A stretch of DNA of 64,000 nucleotides, taken from positions 1 through 64,000 of the forward strand of contig NZ_JABMKY010000017.1 of assembly GCF_013204845.1 (NCBI RefSeq), written 5' to 3'. The translations under genes and the position numbers were made by a program. This DNA is from Paenibacillus qinlingensis (lineage in GTDB: Bacteria; Bacillota; Bacilli; Paenibacillales; NBRC-103111). This document shows positions 17,069 through 27,300 of the stretch, one piece after another. Positions within the stretch are counted from its first letter, which is position 1. Each line of letters starts with the position of its first letter. The notes below the pieces were generated by a model that saw nothing but the letters and a program-made list of their open reading frames with translations, ran no database searches and had not been told where the DNA came from.

Positions 17069-17542
17069 TTTGGTTTCTGTTACTGATTCTGCCTGGTAAA
17101 CAAGATCATCAATTGTATTCCTAATAGCGTTAATAACGAAACTAATTTGTTGGATTAAAAGTGCTCGTTCTCTGTTTGTCAAAGTATACCCATTGTACGT
17201 GACTGAATAACGGGACATGAGAAGTTTCTCTAAATCAAAAGATAGATGGTCTACGGGAGATGGAAACAAATCATCGGGGAGATCTTGTCCCTTCAAAATT
17301 TCAATTCTATCTGCCATGTTAAGATCATCACTAAAGATATCCTCTTCTCTTCCTGTTAAAGAGTCAATACTTGTTCGAAACAAGTCTGCTAATTTTCGTA
17401 AGTCACTGAGGACAGGTGTGCTGTAACCGCGCTCCCAATTTGATATAACTTGTGTTGAAACACTTGCAAGGTCAGCTAACTCTTTTTGTGTCCATTTTTT
17501 TTCTTTGCGTAAATTTTTGATTTTTATCCCAGTTTTTGACAT
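17024..17542 (-). CDS. Xre-family transcriptional regulator
   Basis: ATG at 17542 follows AAGGAGG. The product is 172 residues, with an N-terminal HTH_3 domain (KIKNLRKEKKWTQKELADLASVSTQVISNWERG, residues 6-60) and a helical C-terminal part likely used for oligomerisation. It is divergent from tnsA and convergent with the 126-residue gene. TAACGGAT-type motifs on both sides suggest it represses itself, tnsABC-tniQ and the small gene. Repressor-controlled transposition is common in Tn7-like elements. Confidence 0.8.
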   Translation of the reverse strand: MSKTGIKIKNLRKEKKWTQKELADLASVSTQVISNWERGYSTPVLSDLRKLADLFRTSIDSLTGREEDIFSDDLNMADRIEILKGQDLPDDLFPSPVDHLSFDLEKLLMSRYSVTYNGYTLTNRERALLIQQISFVINAIRNTIDDLVYQAESVTETKLVWSNDTLTRQFGF

Positions 17543-17566
17543 GTGACCTCCTTAAAGCATCATATC

Positions 17567-17669
17567 TAACGGATTTATTATATATAACTAACGGATATTT
17601 GTAAAACTCCTTGACATTAATATATTTGGATGTTTATATATAACGTATAGTTTTACTTTTATAACGGAT
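17567..17669. promoter_or_regulatory. Divergent xre/tnsA promoter region with three operators
   Basis: TAACGGAT occurs at 17567-17574, 17589-17596 and 17662-17669. A tnsA promoter can be read as TTGACA at 17611-17616 with TATATA at 17635-17640 (18-bp spacing). Two operators lie upstream of this promoter and one downstream of its -10. GGAGGTG precedes the tnsA start. Confidence 0.6.
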
Positions 17670-17691
17670 TTATTTATTTTGGAGGTGTTAG

Positions 17692-18312
17692 ATGGATTGG
17701 AGTAAAAAGGACTGGGAAATAGAAGATAGTTTATTTGAAGCAAAACGAAGAGTAGATAATAAAATAAGCTGGCAACACCCACACATTATAGGTACTTTTC
17801 CAAGCGTAAAAATGGAAAGAGATGTTGAATTTCACTCTCTGAACGAAAGACTATTTTATTATCTTCTTGAGTTAGACACTGAAGTAACTCGCTATTATGT
17901 TCAACCTATTGAGGTTGAAATGGAGTATCTTGATTCAGAAGGCCAAAAGAAAGTTTGGCACCATGTTCCAGATGTACTGGTGTTCAGACAAGGAGTTGAG
18001 CCTCAACTATTTCAAATTAAAGATTTATCAGCTGAACAGACAAAAACTTTTTTACTGTGTAACAAGAAATGTGAGATGTACGCTGCTCAGATGGAATGGT
18101 CCTATAAAGTAATTTATCCGAAGCAAATGCCTGAAAAAATCCAATCAAATATCAATTTCTTGGTTGGATTTCTAAAGAAAAGAAAGTCTTTTAGTAAATG
18201 GATAGATTTAGTTCTAAATAAAATGGAGAGTTTACAAGAATGTAAAATTATTCTTCTCGCAAAGAGCTTTCAATCTCACGTTGATTATCACGCAATTCTT
18301 CCCCTTATATAG
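17692..18312 (+). CDS. tnsA: TnsA-like endonuclease, shortened by an in-frame amber codon
   Basis: The product is 206 residues. The nuclease core has E52 (LNER), D94 (VPDVLVF) and Q108-x-K110 (QIKD), the restriction-like fold residues of TnsA, which cuts the 5' ends of the transposon. The frame stops at TAG 18310-18312, then continues open for 42 codons (HLIAIGLLEVSIKDP, then QVVRIGSIMKQL) to TAA at 18439-18441, overlapping the tnsB start by 14 bases. That overlap and coding content indicate the original gene was about 248 codons. The missing piece corresponds in position to the C-terminal domain through which Tn7 TnsA contacts TnsC. It is either a nonsense mutation or low-level read-through. 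Confidence 0.8.
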   Translation: MDWSKKDWEIEDSLFEAKRRVDNKISWQHPHIIGTFPSVKMERDVEFHSLNERLFYYLLELDTEVTRYYVQPIEVEMEYLDSEGQKKVWHHVPDVLVFRQGVEPQLFQIKDLSAEQTKTFLLCNKKCEMYAAQMEWSYKVIYPKQMPEKIQSNINFLVGFLKKRKSFSKWIDLVLNKMESLQECKIILLAKSFQSHVDYHAILPLI

Positions 18313-18427
18313 CACTTAATTGCAATTGGTCTTCTTGAAGTAAGCATTAAGGATCCGATCTCTGAGCAGCAGGTAGTTAGAATTGGGAGCATTATGAAGC
18401 AGTTAAACTCATATCAGGAGGTATTAG

Positions 18428-20479
18428 ATGAGACTAAATAAATTAAAGGAGAACATGGAATTCCATCTACACGGTATTAGACATCAGGTAGTTTCTATTG
18501 ATCCACCTAAAGTCTATGTAATAAGGGGAAAAAGCTCTCGAGAGGAGGAGTACGATTATTTTGAATTGATTAATGACCCAAGTTTTCAATCTTTAGATGT
18601 GGTTGTACAAAAAGTCGTTGAAGAAAAAAAAGGACAACATTATTCTCCTCTTGATTTATTGTTACCTGGACAAAGAGTGATTGTAACTAAGCGAAGTGAG
18701 ATGATTAAGCCAATACTACTATTACTGAAATTAAAAGCCGGTGATTTAAAGGCACGGATAGAGTTTACTGCACGATTTAAGCATCTTATTTTAAAACACG
18801 AAAAACCTGAGAAAATTAGCCAAGAATCATTAATTCATCGAATAGCTAAAATTTATAATGTGCATGAAAGAACAATTCATAGAAGATTGGCCGAGTATAA
18901 AAAACATGAAACAGCCCTGCCCAATCAAGGTCTTGTGGCATTAATTCCAAAAACTACTCGGCAAAATTTATCTCGTAAAGATTGTCATTTACTTGAAATA
19001 TGTCATCCAAAGAAGAAAGATCTAATTTTAGATGTAGTTAGGGTTAGAATTCCTTCTGCATGTCACACAATTATTAAAGAGGTTATTGAAACAGAGTTCC
19101 TTACATTAAAGAATGATTCTGCAAAAGCCATTTTTGATTTGATAGAAGCTAGATGCATTCTTCAGGATATCGATCCTCCTAAGTACGATACAATTTATAA
19201 ATTACTGAATAGGATAAATCCAGAAGTCCGAGCGAGAATGCGAGAAGGGAAAGTGGGAAGTGAGAAGTTCACGGAAGTTGAACGTGGTTTCTCAAACTAC
19301 GAAGCCAAGTATCCATTGCATATTGTTGAAATTGACCATACTGAATTTGATATGGATGTAATTGACGAGAAAACAGGTTATGTGATAGGACGTCCATATA
19401 TTACTTTGGGTATTGATGTGTTTAGTCGCAAAATTTGGTGTATGGAAATATCATTCGAACCACCTTCTGCAGATAAAGTTAGAAGGGCGATTATGCATGG
19501 CATCTTTTTTAAAGACGCAAAAAAGAAATATGACACAGTCTATGATTGGGATGTCTATGGGATCCCAACTATAATTTACATGGATAATGGACCAGAATTT
19601 AAAAACGCTGAGGTTAAACGAATGATTAATGAAACTCTTCAATCACAAGTTCAATATCGCCCGGTAAAGACACCAAGATATGGTGGTACAATTGAACGTT
19701 ATTTTGGAACTATTAACTCCGAATTAATTCACCGATTGCATGGTACTCGCAAAGGGAGCGTGAAACAAAAGGGTGATTATGATTCGGAGAAAGAGGCAGT
19801 TTTTACTCTAGAGGATATAAGAGAATTGTTAACTTTCTATATCACTAATTATCATTATGAACCACATTCAGGCCTCCCTATCCAATTTCCAACTACAGCA
19901 GCACGGTATTATGCGGGGCTAGAGATGGTCGGATTTCCAGAGTGGATTGATAAAGAAGACGAGGATTACTATAAAATGGAGTTACTTCCGGTTATTGTGA
20001 AACCCTACACGCGAGATGGTGTTCGTTTTGAGAATGTTCGTTATAAAAATTCTTCACAACATAAACTGGTTATGCCAAGAGAGTATAAGTACAAAGTTAA
20101 GTACGACTCGGATGATGTTTCAAAGCTTTTTTTACAGTTGCCAGAAACGGGTGAATACATTGAGTTAGTCGTTGCCGATAGATCTGTACTTGAAGAAATC
20201 GAGGGTTTGAATAGGTATACGTATAAAAAGGTAATGGAGGTACTGAGGGAACAAGGCAATCTTCTAGTAAAGCAAATTCCAGGTGCTGAGCTTATTAAAA
20301 AGGCGAAGGCAACACTTTTGGATCGTATTCAAAAATTAGTGAAAACCCGTAGGAAGGCAAGAGCTCAAGCAGAAAGGATGGCATTGGAAGTGGGAATTAA
20401 TGTAGCAATACCTCCACAGCCTAGTAAGCCAAAAACTGCTATTTCTTTAAGTGATATGTTTGATCAATTGGATGAATAG
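18428..20479 (+). CDS. tnsB: TnsB-like DDE transposase
   Basis: The product is 683 residues, close to Tn7 TnsB (702). An N-terminal DNA-binding region includes an HTH (RIAKIYNVHERTIHRRLAEY, about 137-157). The rve/DDE core has D303 (IDHTEFD), D386 (MDNGPEF) and E423 (GGTIERYFG). A beta-barrel follows, then a C-terminal basic tail (TRRKARAQAERMALE) and DMFDQLDE, which probably binds TnsC. It binds the end repeats and joins 3' ends to target DNA. It overlaps the extended tnsA frame and lies 13 bases before tnsC. Confidence 0.93.
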   Translation: MRLNKLKENMEFHLHGIRHQVVSIDPPKVYVIRGKSSREEEYDYFELINDPSFQSLDVVVQKVVEEKKGQHYSPLDLLLPGQRVIVTKRSEMIKPILLLLKLKAGDLKARIEFTARFKHLILKHEKPEKISQESLIHRIAKIYNVHERTIHRRLAEYKKHETALPNQGLVALIPKTTRQNLSRKDCHLLEICHPKKKDLILDVVRVRIPSACHTIIKEVIETEFLTLKNDSAKAIFDLIEARCILQDIDPPKYDTIYKLLNRINPEVRARMREGKVGSEKFTEVERGFSNYEAKYPLHIVEIDHTEFDMDVIDEKTGYVIGRPYITLGIDVFSRKIWCMEISFEPPSADKVRRAIMHGIFFKDAKKKYDTVYDWDVYGIPTIIYMDNGPEFKNAEVKRMINETLQSQVQYRPVKTPRYGGTIERYFGTINSELIHRLHGTRKGSVKQKGDYDSEKEAVFTLEDIRELLTFYITNYHYEPHSGLPIQFPTTAARYYAGLEMVGFPEWIDKEDEDYYKMELLPVIVKPYTRDGVRFENVRYKNSSQHKLVMPREYKYKVKYDSDDVSKLFLQLPETGEYIELVVADRSVLEEIEGLNRYTYKKVMEVLREQGNLLVKQIPGAELIKKAKATLLDRIQKLVKTRRKARAQAERMALEVGINVAIPPQPSKPKTAISLSDMFDQLDE

Positions 20480-20492
20480 GAGTTAATGAATT

Positions 20493-21518
20493 ATGACAAA
20501 TAAATTAATAGATGAAAAATTAGAACATTTCGATGAGGTAGACACATTTGCCAAAAGAGTCGCTGCACTTCATATTGTCCATCCGAAGGTGCAGAAGATT
20601 AGAGAAGCATTGAACTCTATTAGAAGATTAAATCAATACCGCGGCGGAAGCAATTCTCCACGACACCGTTTTGTTATTGGATTGTCTGGAGTAGGTAAAA
20701 CACAAATGATGAGAAGATATGCGGATCAGTGTGGAAATTATGTAGATGTTAATAAAGATGGAGATGAAATTGAAATTCGGCCAGTAGTTTATGTTAATCT
20801 TCCGGATCCATTTACGATAATGGAACTGTATCGAAGTATTATACATGGTTTGCGTGCACCACAACTTAATAGCAGAGCAAGCATTGGTGATGTTAAACAA
20901 CAGGTATTTACACTGCTTGAAGTTCAAAAAGTAGAAATGCTCATTTTAGATGAAATGGATCATATTTTAAATACAAGATATGTAACTGATGATGAGGCAA
21001 TGGGGGCTATAAAGCATATTACAAATCATGGGCAAGTATCTGTAATTTGTGTTGGAACTCCAGAAATTGAAAGATTGCGAAAATTGGATTCTCAGCATTT
21101 TAGAAGATACCCGCCTACAAAATTGGAACGATTTCTGAATTGTGATGACAATTTTTACGATTTACTGGCTTTAATTGAGGAGCAACTTGCTCCTCCGACC
21201 CCGATTGGATTTCAAATGCGGAAAGCAAGGTTATTAGAAGATGACAGTATTAAGGAAAATCAAAAATCTGATGACAGCGAAGCTAAATTGATTAAATCAG
21301 CTGAAAAAATTGCAAACACTCTGCATAGAAGTACATTTGGTCTGGTCGGTTATTTAACACCGATTCTACAAGAGGCATATAGCTTATTGGGGGTATTCGA
21401 AGCGTACTTCGATGAAGATACTGCTGATTTAAACCTTAGAAGAGTACTAAAACAAGCATATCAAAATATTGTTGGTGATGTTTCAGAGGAAGAATTAAAT
21501 AAGATGATTACAAGCTAA
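20493..21518 (+). CDS. tnsC: TnsC-like AAA+ ATPase
   Basis: The product is 341 residues. Walker A is GLSGVGKT (G63-T70), Walker B LILDEMDH (D153-E154), and a sensor-like TPEIERLRK follows. TnsC-type AAA+ proteins polymerise on DNA and link the TniQ target selector to TnsA/B. It is shorter than Tn7 TnsC (555), as in many Tn7-like elements. It is preceded by AGGAG and lies between tnsB and the second tniQ in one operon. Confidence 0.9.
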   Translation: MTNKLIDEKLEHFDEVDTFAKRVAALHIVHPKVQKIREALNSIRRLNQYRGGSNSPRHRFVIGLSGVGKTQMMRRYADQCGNYVDVNKDGDEIEIRPVVYVNLPDPFTIMELYRSIIHGLRAPQLNSRASIGDVKQQVFTLLEVQKVEMLILDEMDHILNTRYVTDDEAMGAIKHITNHGQVSVICVGTPEIERLRKLDSQHFRRYPPTKLERFLNCDDNFYDLLALIEEQLAPPTPIGFQMRKARLLEDDSIKENQKSDDSEAKLIKSAEKIANTLHRSTFGLVGYLTPILQEAYSLLGVFEAYFDEDTADLNLRRVLKQAYQNIVGDVSEEELNKMITS

Positions 21519-21540
21519 GACCAAGAGGAGGTAGGAAATA

Positions 21541-23514
21541 ATGAATGAAAGTTTCACTATTATACCAAGAGAAATAGAGCACGAGTCGTTGAGTGGTTAT
21601 TTAGATAAGGTATTTACTAAAAATAAGTTTTCTTTCGAATCACTTAAAAAAATAGAGGGTCTATTTCTCAATAATAAAGTTAACCATATCAAACAGCACC
21701 ACAGACTTGATTATTACCCTGAAACAGTAATTAATTTGCAACTGTTAGCTCGTCTGCTAGGTAGTGATATTCAAAATATTAAGAAAAAAACATTTTCCTA
21801 TCTCCTCGATTCATTCTCCAAAGTTTCAGGAACTAATAATCCTTTTGGAAAATCCGTTATGCATCAGTTGATTACAACTACGCGTAGATTTTGTACTGTT
21901 TGCTTATCAGAAGGAGTTACTCACAAATTGATGTGGCAAGTAAAAGAAATTAAAATTTGCAATATTCATAAGATCCCATTGGTGAATACTTGTAATAAAT
22001 GCGGGAAACAACAAACTTATCAGAACAGATGGGGCTTACACAGACGCTATTGTAATTATTGTACATTTGATCTATCAAAAAACATCGTTTTTCAAGTCGT
22101 TGTTGAAGATCAAGATTTAATTAGTGAACAATTAAATAGATATGAGGATTGGAGCGTATTACTTGATCCAAAACTTAGTGAATATAATTTGTTTAGAGGC
22201 AATAAGCAAAATTATATAGCCGCTCTTTATTATGTCAGTCAAGGGATGCCAGAAGTTTATAATAAGTCACTTGGAAATTTGGAGAGAAGGGAAGAAACTT
22301 TATTTAATTGTTCCTTGTTTAATAAGGAACGAGCACCAGAAAATATTGTCACATTAGAAAGAACCTTTAAATATACCAGAACCAAAAAAGTAGGGTTAAA
22401 AGAGTTTTTTGATCTAATAATACCGAGTGAATATATTAGATTGCTACTTTTAGACAAACATGCAAATAATATTACTCCTAGAAAATGCTTCAGTCCGTGG
22501 TGCAATTATTATCAAGATTCGAGTGGTTTAAAAACTGTTCATTTATCCCGTAAAAAATTAAAAACATTGTTGTATTTTTGTCGAGGGTGTCAGTTGACAT
22601 ATCGTTACGATTCAAACAAAAATTGGATTGAAGAAAAGGGCTATATACAGACAGGTTATGAGCAAGTGCTTCCACTTGTGAACAAAGGATACTCAGTTTA
22701 TAAGATTAGTAGGATACTAAGTATCCCTACCTCATTTATACAAAGGTCTACAGGGTATTTTGCCAACCATGATATGCTTAAGGGAGAAGCAAAAAATAAA
22801 TTTACACCGTTACATCTTCAAAATAATGTTTTAGACAAGTTTAAGCATATTGATAACATTCGAGGATCAATGTTTCTTGAAGCAAGACGGTTATACGGTT
22901 GGAGTTCAGCTGATTATTACTTTTATTTAGCGAATCATGAAGTTCAAGAGTATTTTATTAGTAATGATGTAACACAAAGTGCAGCTAGACAACAAATGGA
23001 GCCAAAAGTTATAAAAGCTGTACAGGATTTATATCAAAATAAGGTGTTAATCACTCATCAAAAAGTAGCAGACATTCTTGGTATTACTCCAAGTTTATTG
23101 GGAATATACAAATTTCAAGAGTACATAAGTGATTTTCAAAAAATACAGATCCAGCAAAAAATAGAAAACTTTTATGAAGAAGCTGAAATATACATAGATA
23201 GTGTTAAAGAGGAACCAACCTTTAGTAAGGGCGCAATTTATAAAATCACTGGATGTGATCGTAAGTGGACAGAAAAGTACATTGTGGATTTTGAAAACTG
23301 GTATAATACGAAAAAGAATGAGCACATGTCACAGTATTTGGTTTTTAAGGAAGAGCAGCTAAAAATTAAAATTTCCAATATTGTAAAAGAAAATAAATTA
23401 ATAGGACAGAAATTAACAGTTCGAGAATTTGCTGCTAAGTTAGGAACTAATAATACTTCATTATGGAGAATGAAAATTAACAATACTAAAATACAAGAAT
23501 TATTTCATAATTGA
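21541..23514 (+). CDS. tniQ: TniQ/TnsD-family target-selection protein 2
   Basis: ATG at 21541 follows GAGGAGG. The product is 657 residues, TnsD-sized. It has the N-terminal TniQ domain (HESLSGYLDKVF), a first zinc finger (CTVCLSEG, W-VKEIKICNIHKIPL, CNKCGKQ, CNYC, about 118-175) and a second one (CFSPWC, YFCRGCQLTYRY). A long C-terminal region with repeated HTH-like segments follows (KISRILSIPTSFIQR, VADILGITPSLLG), suited to reading a specific site. It probably directs insertion to a chromosomal attachment site. The target cannot be inferred from the flanks. Confidence 0.87.
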   Translation: MNESFTIIPREIEHESLSGYLDKVFTKNKFSFESLKKIEGLFLNNKVNHIKQHHRLDYYPETVINLQLLARLLGSDIQNIKKKTFSYLLDSFSKVSGTNNPFGKSVMHQLITTTRRFCTVCLSEGVTHKLMWQVKEIKICNIHKIPLVNTCNKCGKQQTYQNRWGLHRRYCNYCTFDLSKNIVFQVVVEDQDLISEQLNRYEDWSVLLDPKLSEYNLFRGNKQNYIAALYYVSQGMPEVYNKSLGNLERREETLFNCSLFNKERAPENIVTLERTFKYTRTKKVGLKEFFDLIIPSEYIRLLLLDKHANNITPRKCFSPWCNYYQDSSGLKTVHLSRKKLKTLLYFCRGCQLTYRYDSNKNWIEEKGYIQTGYEQVLPLVNKGYSVYKISRILSIPTSFIQRSTGYFANHDMLKGEAKNKFTPLHLQNNVLDKFKHIDNIRGSMFLEARRLYGWSSADYYFYLANHEVQEYFISNDVTQSAARQQMEPKVIKAVQDLYQNKVLITHQKVADILGITPSLLGIYKFQEYISDFQKIQIQQKIENFYEEAEIYIDSVKEEPTFSKGAIYKITGCDRKWTEKYIVDFENWYNTKKNEHMSQYLVFKEEQLKIKISNIVKENKLIGQKLTVREFAAKLGTNNTSLWRMKINNTKIQELFHN

Positions 23515-23568
23515 GTAAATATGGGGATTTTGTAAATTAACTAATTAGTGGTGAATGTTTAGAAAAGG

Positions 23569-23597
23569 TCGATGCAAATCTGAGCATCGATTTTTTT
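23569..23597 (+). terminator. Terminator after the tns operon
   Basis: TCGATGC (23569-23575) pairs with GCATCGA (23584-23590), followed by seven T residues. An open frame belonging to the ATPase remnant also runs through here, but the hairpin plus T-run is well placed for the tns operon. Confidence 0.6.
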
Positions 23598-24032
23598 GTT
23601 CTTGTAGAGACCATTAGAAAAAATGCAAAATTAATTCAAGCCAAAAATGAAAGGATTATTACAGCGAAAGGCGAGGACAATCAGCGATGGGATTTGGTTA
23701 ATAAGTGGTCAGAAGGGGAAAAGTATGCAGTCTATATGATGATGTTCATGATAATCGTTAATTATGTCAGGAAACAGGCGGATGCAAGATTCAGTGTGAT
23801 GAAAACAATTGTAGCTGACAATCCTTTCGGAAAAGCATCTTCCGGTCATATCTTAAAACCGATATTCGAAATTGCGAAAAAGAACCAAGTGAAACTTATT
23901 TGTTTCACCGCTCATAGGGCGGAGGAAATCTTAAGAAACTTTCCAACGTGCTACAGCATTATAGGGAGAAATGTTTATGGCAAGGCAGTTATGATCGCAT
24001 CAAAATTAGAAGTGGCTTATGTGAAGAAATAA
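23598..24032 (+). pseudogene. C-terminal remnant of an SMC/Rad50-like ATPase
   Basis: The frame has no start of its own and is open from before 23598. It reads KWSEGEKYAVYMMMF (ABC signature type), then TIVADNPFGKASSGHIL (Walker B and D-loop) and LICFTAHRAEEI (H-loop). This is the C-terminal half of a large SMC/SbcC-like ATPase. The N-terminal Walker A half and coiled coil are missing. Such ATPases are common in defence and repair systems, so this may be the trace of an earlier cargo system replaced or deleted behind the tns operon. Confidence 0.6.
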
Positions 24033-24152
24033 TTGTAGCATACAGGATGATTATTGGTCATTAGCTAGGAACTGCATCAAGGATTCACTTGCTTCTCATG
24101 GGGTTCTATACGTAAAGTAAGATACCAACTAACGAGTTGGCATGAAAGTGCA

Positions 24153-24186
24153 AAAGGCATTCTCATTTTCTGAGGGAATGCTTTTT
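24153..24186 (+). terminator. Terminator upstream of the kinase-helicase gene
   Basis: AAAGGCATTCTC pairs imperfectly with GAGGGAATGCTTT across an ATTTTCT-type loop and is followed by a T-run. It isolates the downstream operon from the ATPase remnant. The remaining interval to 24342 should hold the operon's promoter. Confidence 0.55.
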
Positions 24187-24342
24187 AACTTCTTAAAGAT
24201 ACTCTTTATCTAGGGTGAATGCCGTATTTAATACTAATTGAATAGAATGGGAGGTATTGGTATAATCGATGAATGGGCGAACATTTATTCCGCTATTTGA
24301 GGTTGGAAATAGCCCTTATATAATACGGAATAGAGGCTAGAT

Positions 24343-27300
24343 ATGGGGAACAATTTAGAAGAAGTTGAGATTTTATATGAAAACCAGTTTACTGTTGTTA
24401 GGAAGATGAAAGATACTACGAAAAATAATTTTGTGGTTGTAAAAGAAATTAAGAATATGGATCACTTAACTAAATTATTCTTTGATAGAGAAATAAATGC
24501 GTTGAAGAAACTTAACAACTGCACATCAATCGTTAAAATGAATCATTACGAAGTAATTCCTATTAACGAGAATCATTCGGTAGGTAAAATATTTCTTGAG
24601 TTTCTTGAAGGGCAAAGTTTAGCAAACGTAGATCTAGCTCTGATTGATATTAGAGAAAGATATGGGATTTTGAAGCAGATTATTGACGCTGTTGAATCAG
24701 CACATTCAAATAACATCATACATAGAGATATTAAACCAGATAATATAATGATAACTGACTATAGATATGCAAAATTAATTGATTTTGGGATTTCTAAAAT
24801 AAAGGGGATGGTGACAAGGGCAACCGTAGGAAACTTTTCAAGCAATTTCTATACGGCTCCAGAGGTTGGCTATCATCAAGAAAATGCAACATTTCAAAGC
24901 GATTTGTTTTCTTTAGGAGTGACATTATTTTATTTGTTGACAAATTGCGAACCCCGATTACCAACTGAATTTCAAACTCAGTTATTAGAAACTACTGGAA
25001 TAAATCCAACATTGAAACAAATTCTTATGAAGGCTACTCAATTAGATCCAAAAGATAGATATGAGAATATAACTGATTTAAAAAGAGATGTAATGGTAAG
25101 TCTAGGTGAACTATTTAATGTATCTAAATTCTTAATTTCAGTGCCTACTACGATTCTTCAAAAGGCTAAAAGCAGAAGATTTATTCCCAACGGGATTAGT
25201 TTCCAAGAATTTATAGACAAGCATTTACCTCAATGGTTTAAAGGCTCTTTTGCTTTTATTGAATCTAGTTTAAATGGTAATTCACGTCTAGAGGAAAATC
25301 ATGATGTTATTTTTTATGCAAATCAATATAAATTGCGTTGTACATATAATGAAAAAGAAGAATATTTTATCATTGAAGACATAATTCATGTAGCACCAAA
25401 AGTAAGGAATTATCTCTCGGAAACATATATGAAAGTAAATGGCATAATTAGCTTTATAGCTTCTGGTAGCCGCTATACGACAGAACATAGTACATATGAG
25501 TTAGCGACGGAGTTGACTGAGCATCGGATGGCGTATGAATCTGATGATAGTAAACGAAATGCTTTCGATCGGTTTTTTAGCATCTGGATTGATTACTTGA
25601 ATAAAGAGAAGGAATTACTCAAATCTTCAGCAAAAACAATAGACTACAAATCAATACAAAAAAATGCAAATACAGTGGAGCTTGAGCTTGACTTTGATAT
25701 AGAAGTGGATCAATTAGACTTTAATCATGAAACAAATCTAATATATGATCCAACTTATTTAAATACAAAAGCGCGCGAAAAAATAACTCAGATTGGTAAT
25801 TATAAAGATATCAGGTATGCTGATGGTAAAATCATTCTAACTTTAGAATCTGCAAAAGGATTTAAACCAAGTACAATTCCTCAGGTTGGTTTTGTAGTAA
25901 CTGACTATAAGTCCTCTTCTTTTGTTATTGAGAAGCAAATTAAGGCATTACAACTGTTGAGAAGAAATGAATCTGAATGTAATGAAAACTTGAGGGATCT
26001 TATACTGGGATTTGAAAAACCAACTAACTATGAAAATTTAACAGAGATATCTTTCTTTAATAAAGATCTTGATATAAATCAAAGAGACGCTGTGAAAAAA
26101 GCTTTGAATACATCATCTGTTTGTGTTATTCAAGGACCACCTGGTACTGGGAAAACTTCAGTAATTCGAGAGTTTGTTAATCAGATAATTAAAAGAAACA
26201 GCGATGAGATTGGCTTAAGGAAAAATAGAATACTAATCGTATCTCAATCACACACTGCTGTAGACCATGTTTTAGAAGGATTAGAATTGAATGACAAGTT
26301 GAATACCAAAGTAATAAGGATTGGCAAAAGTGCTAATGTATTAGAAGGAATTTGGAAAAAATTTAGCGTTGAAAATTCTCATACTAATTGGGTAATTAAT
26401 ACAACCAAAGCATCTAACACAAGAATGGCTGAAATTACTTCGTATTATGGTATAGATCAATCGGATCTAGATAAATATTGTGAAATAATCTTTAAGCAAA
26501 AAAGGCAGGAATTTATTGACGAGGCATGTATAGCATTTATTGAGGAATTCGAAAGAACTCTGGATGAAGAAAAATGGCGTATAGTTAGAACAACACAAAT
26601 ACAAAAAGAGTGGGTTGCTAGACTCAAGCTTGCAAAAGATTCAGAAGAAAGGGTAGTGGAAAACTCAACAATAGTTGCAGGAACTTGTACTGGATTCAAT
26701 TCAAATTCAATTGTGAAATCAATGGCTTTTGATTATGTTATTGTGGATGAGGCTGCAAAAGCTAGTGTACCTGAGATATTAATACCACTGCTCAGAGGTA
26801 GTAGGTTGATACTTGTTGGTGACCATAATCAACTTCCGCCAATAATAAAAGATGAAGTAATAAAGAATTGCTATAATAAAGACAAAAAAAACTATGAAAA
26901 CGGCTTGTTTGCTCATTTATTTGAACAATTTCCCTCTTCAAATCGTGTTCAATTATCTATGCAATATAGGATGCATAGAACGATAGGGAAAATGATAAGT
27001 GAGGTTTTCTATGATAGTCGAATAGATACTGGTATAGAAGATTCTAAACGTAGTCATCAAGTAATTCCATTTATAGATAAACAAATTGTGTGGGTTTCGA
27101 CGAGTGATTACCCGTTAGAAAAAAAGAAGGATTCAGAAGGTGTAGGACGCTCATTCGTTAATATACTTGAGATACGTGAGATTAAAAATTTGCTTATTAA
27201 ACTAGATCAGGAAGCATCTAAGGATTTTGAAGTAGCCGTAATTACCGGATATAGTGCACAAAAGTTCGCAATTGCCGAGGCTATCAAGGTTCTACGTTTT

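Noticed and set aside
15155-23514. CRISPR-associated transposon
   Set aside because: No cas genes and no regularly spaced repeats in or near the element.
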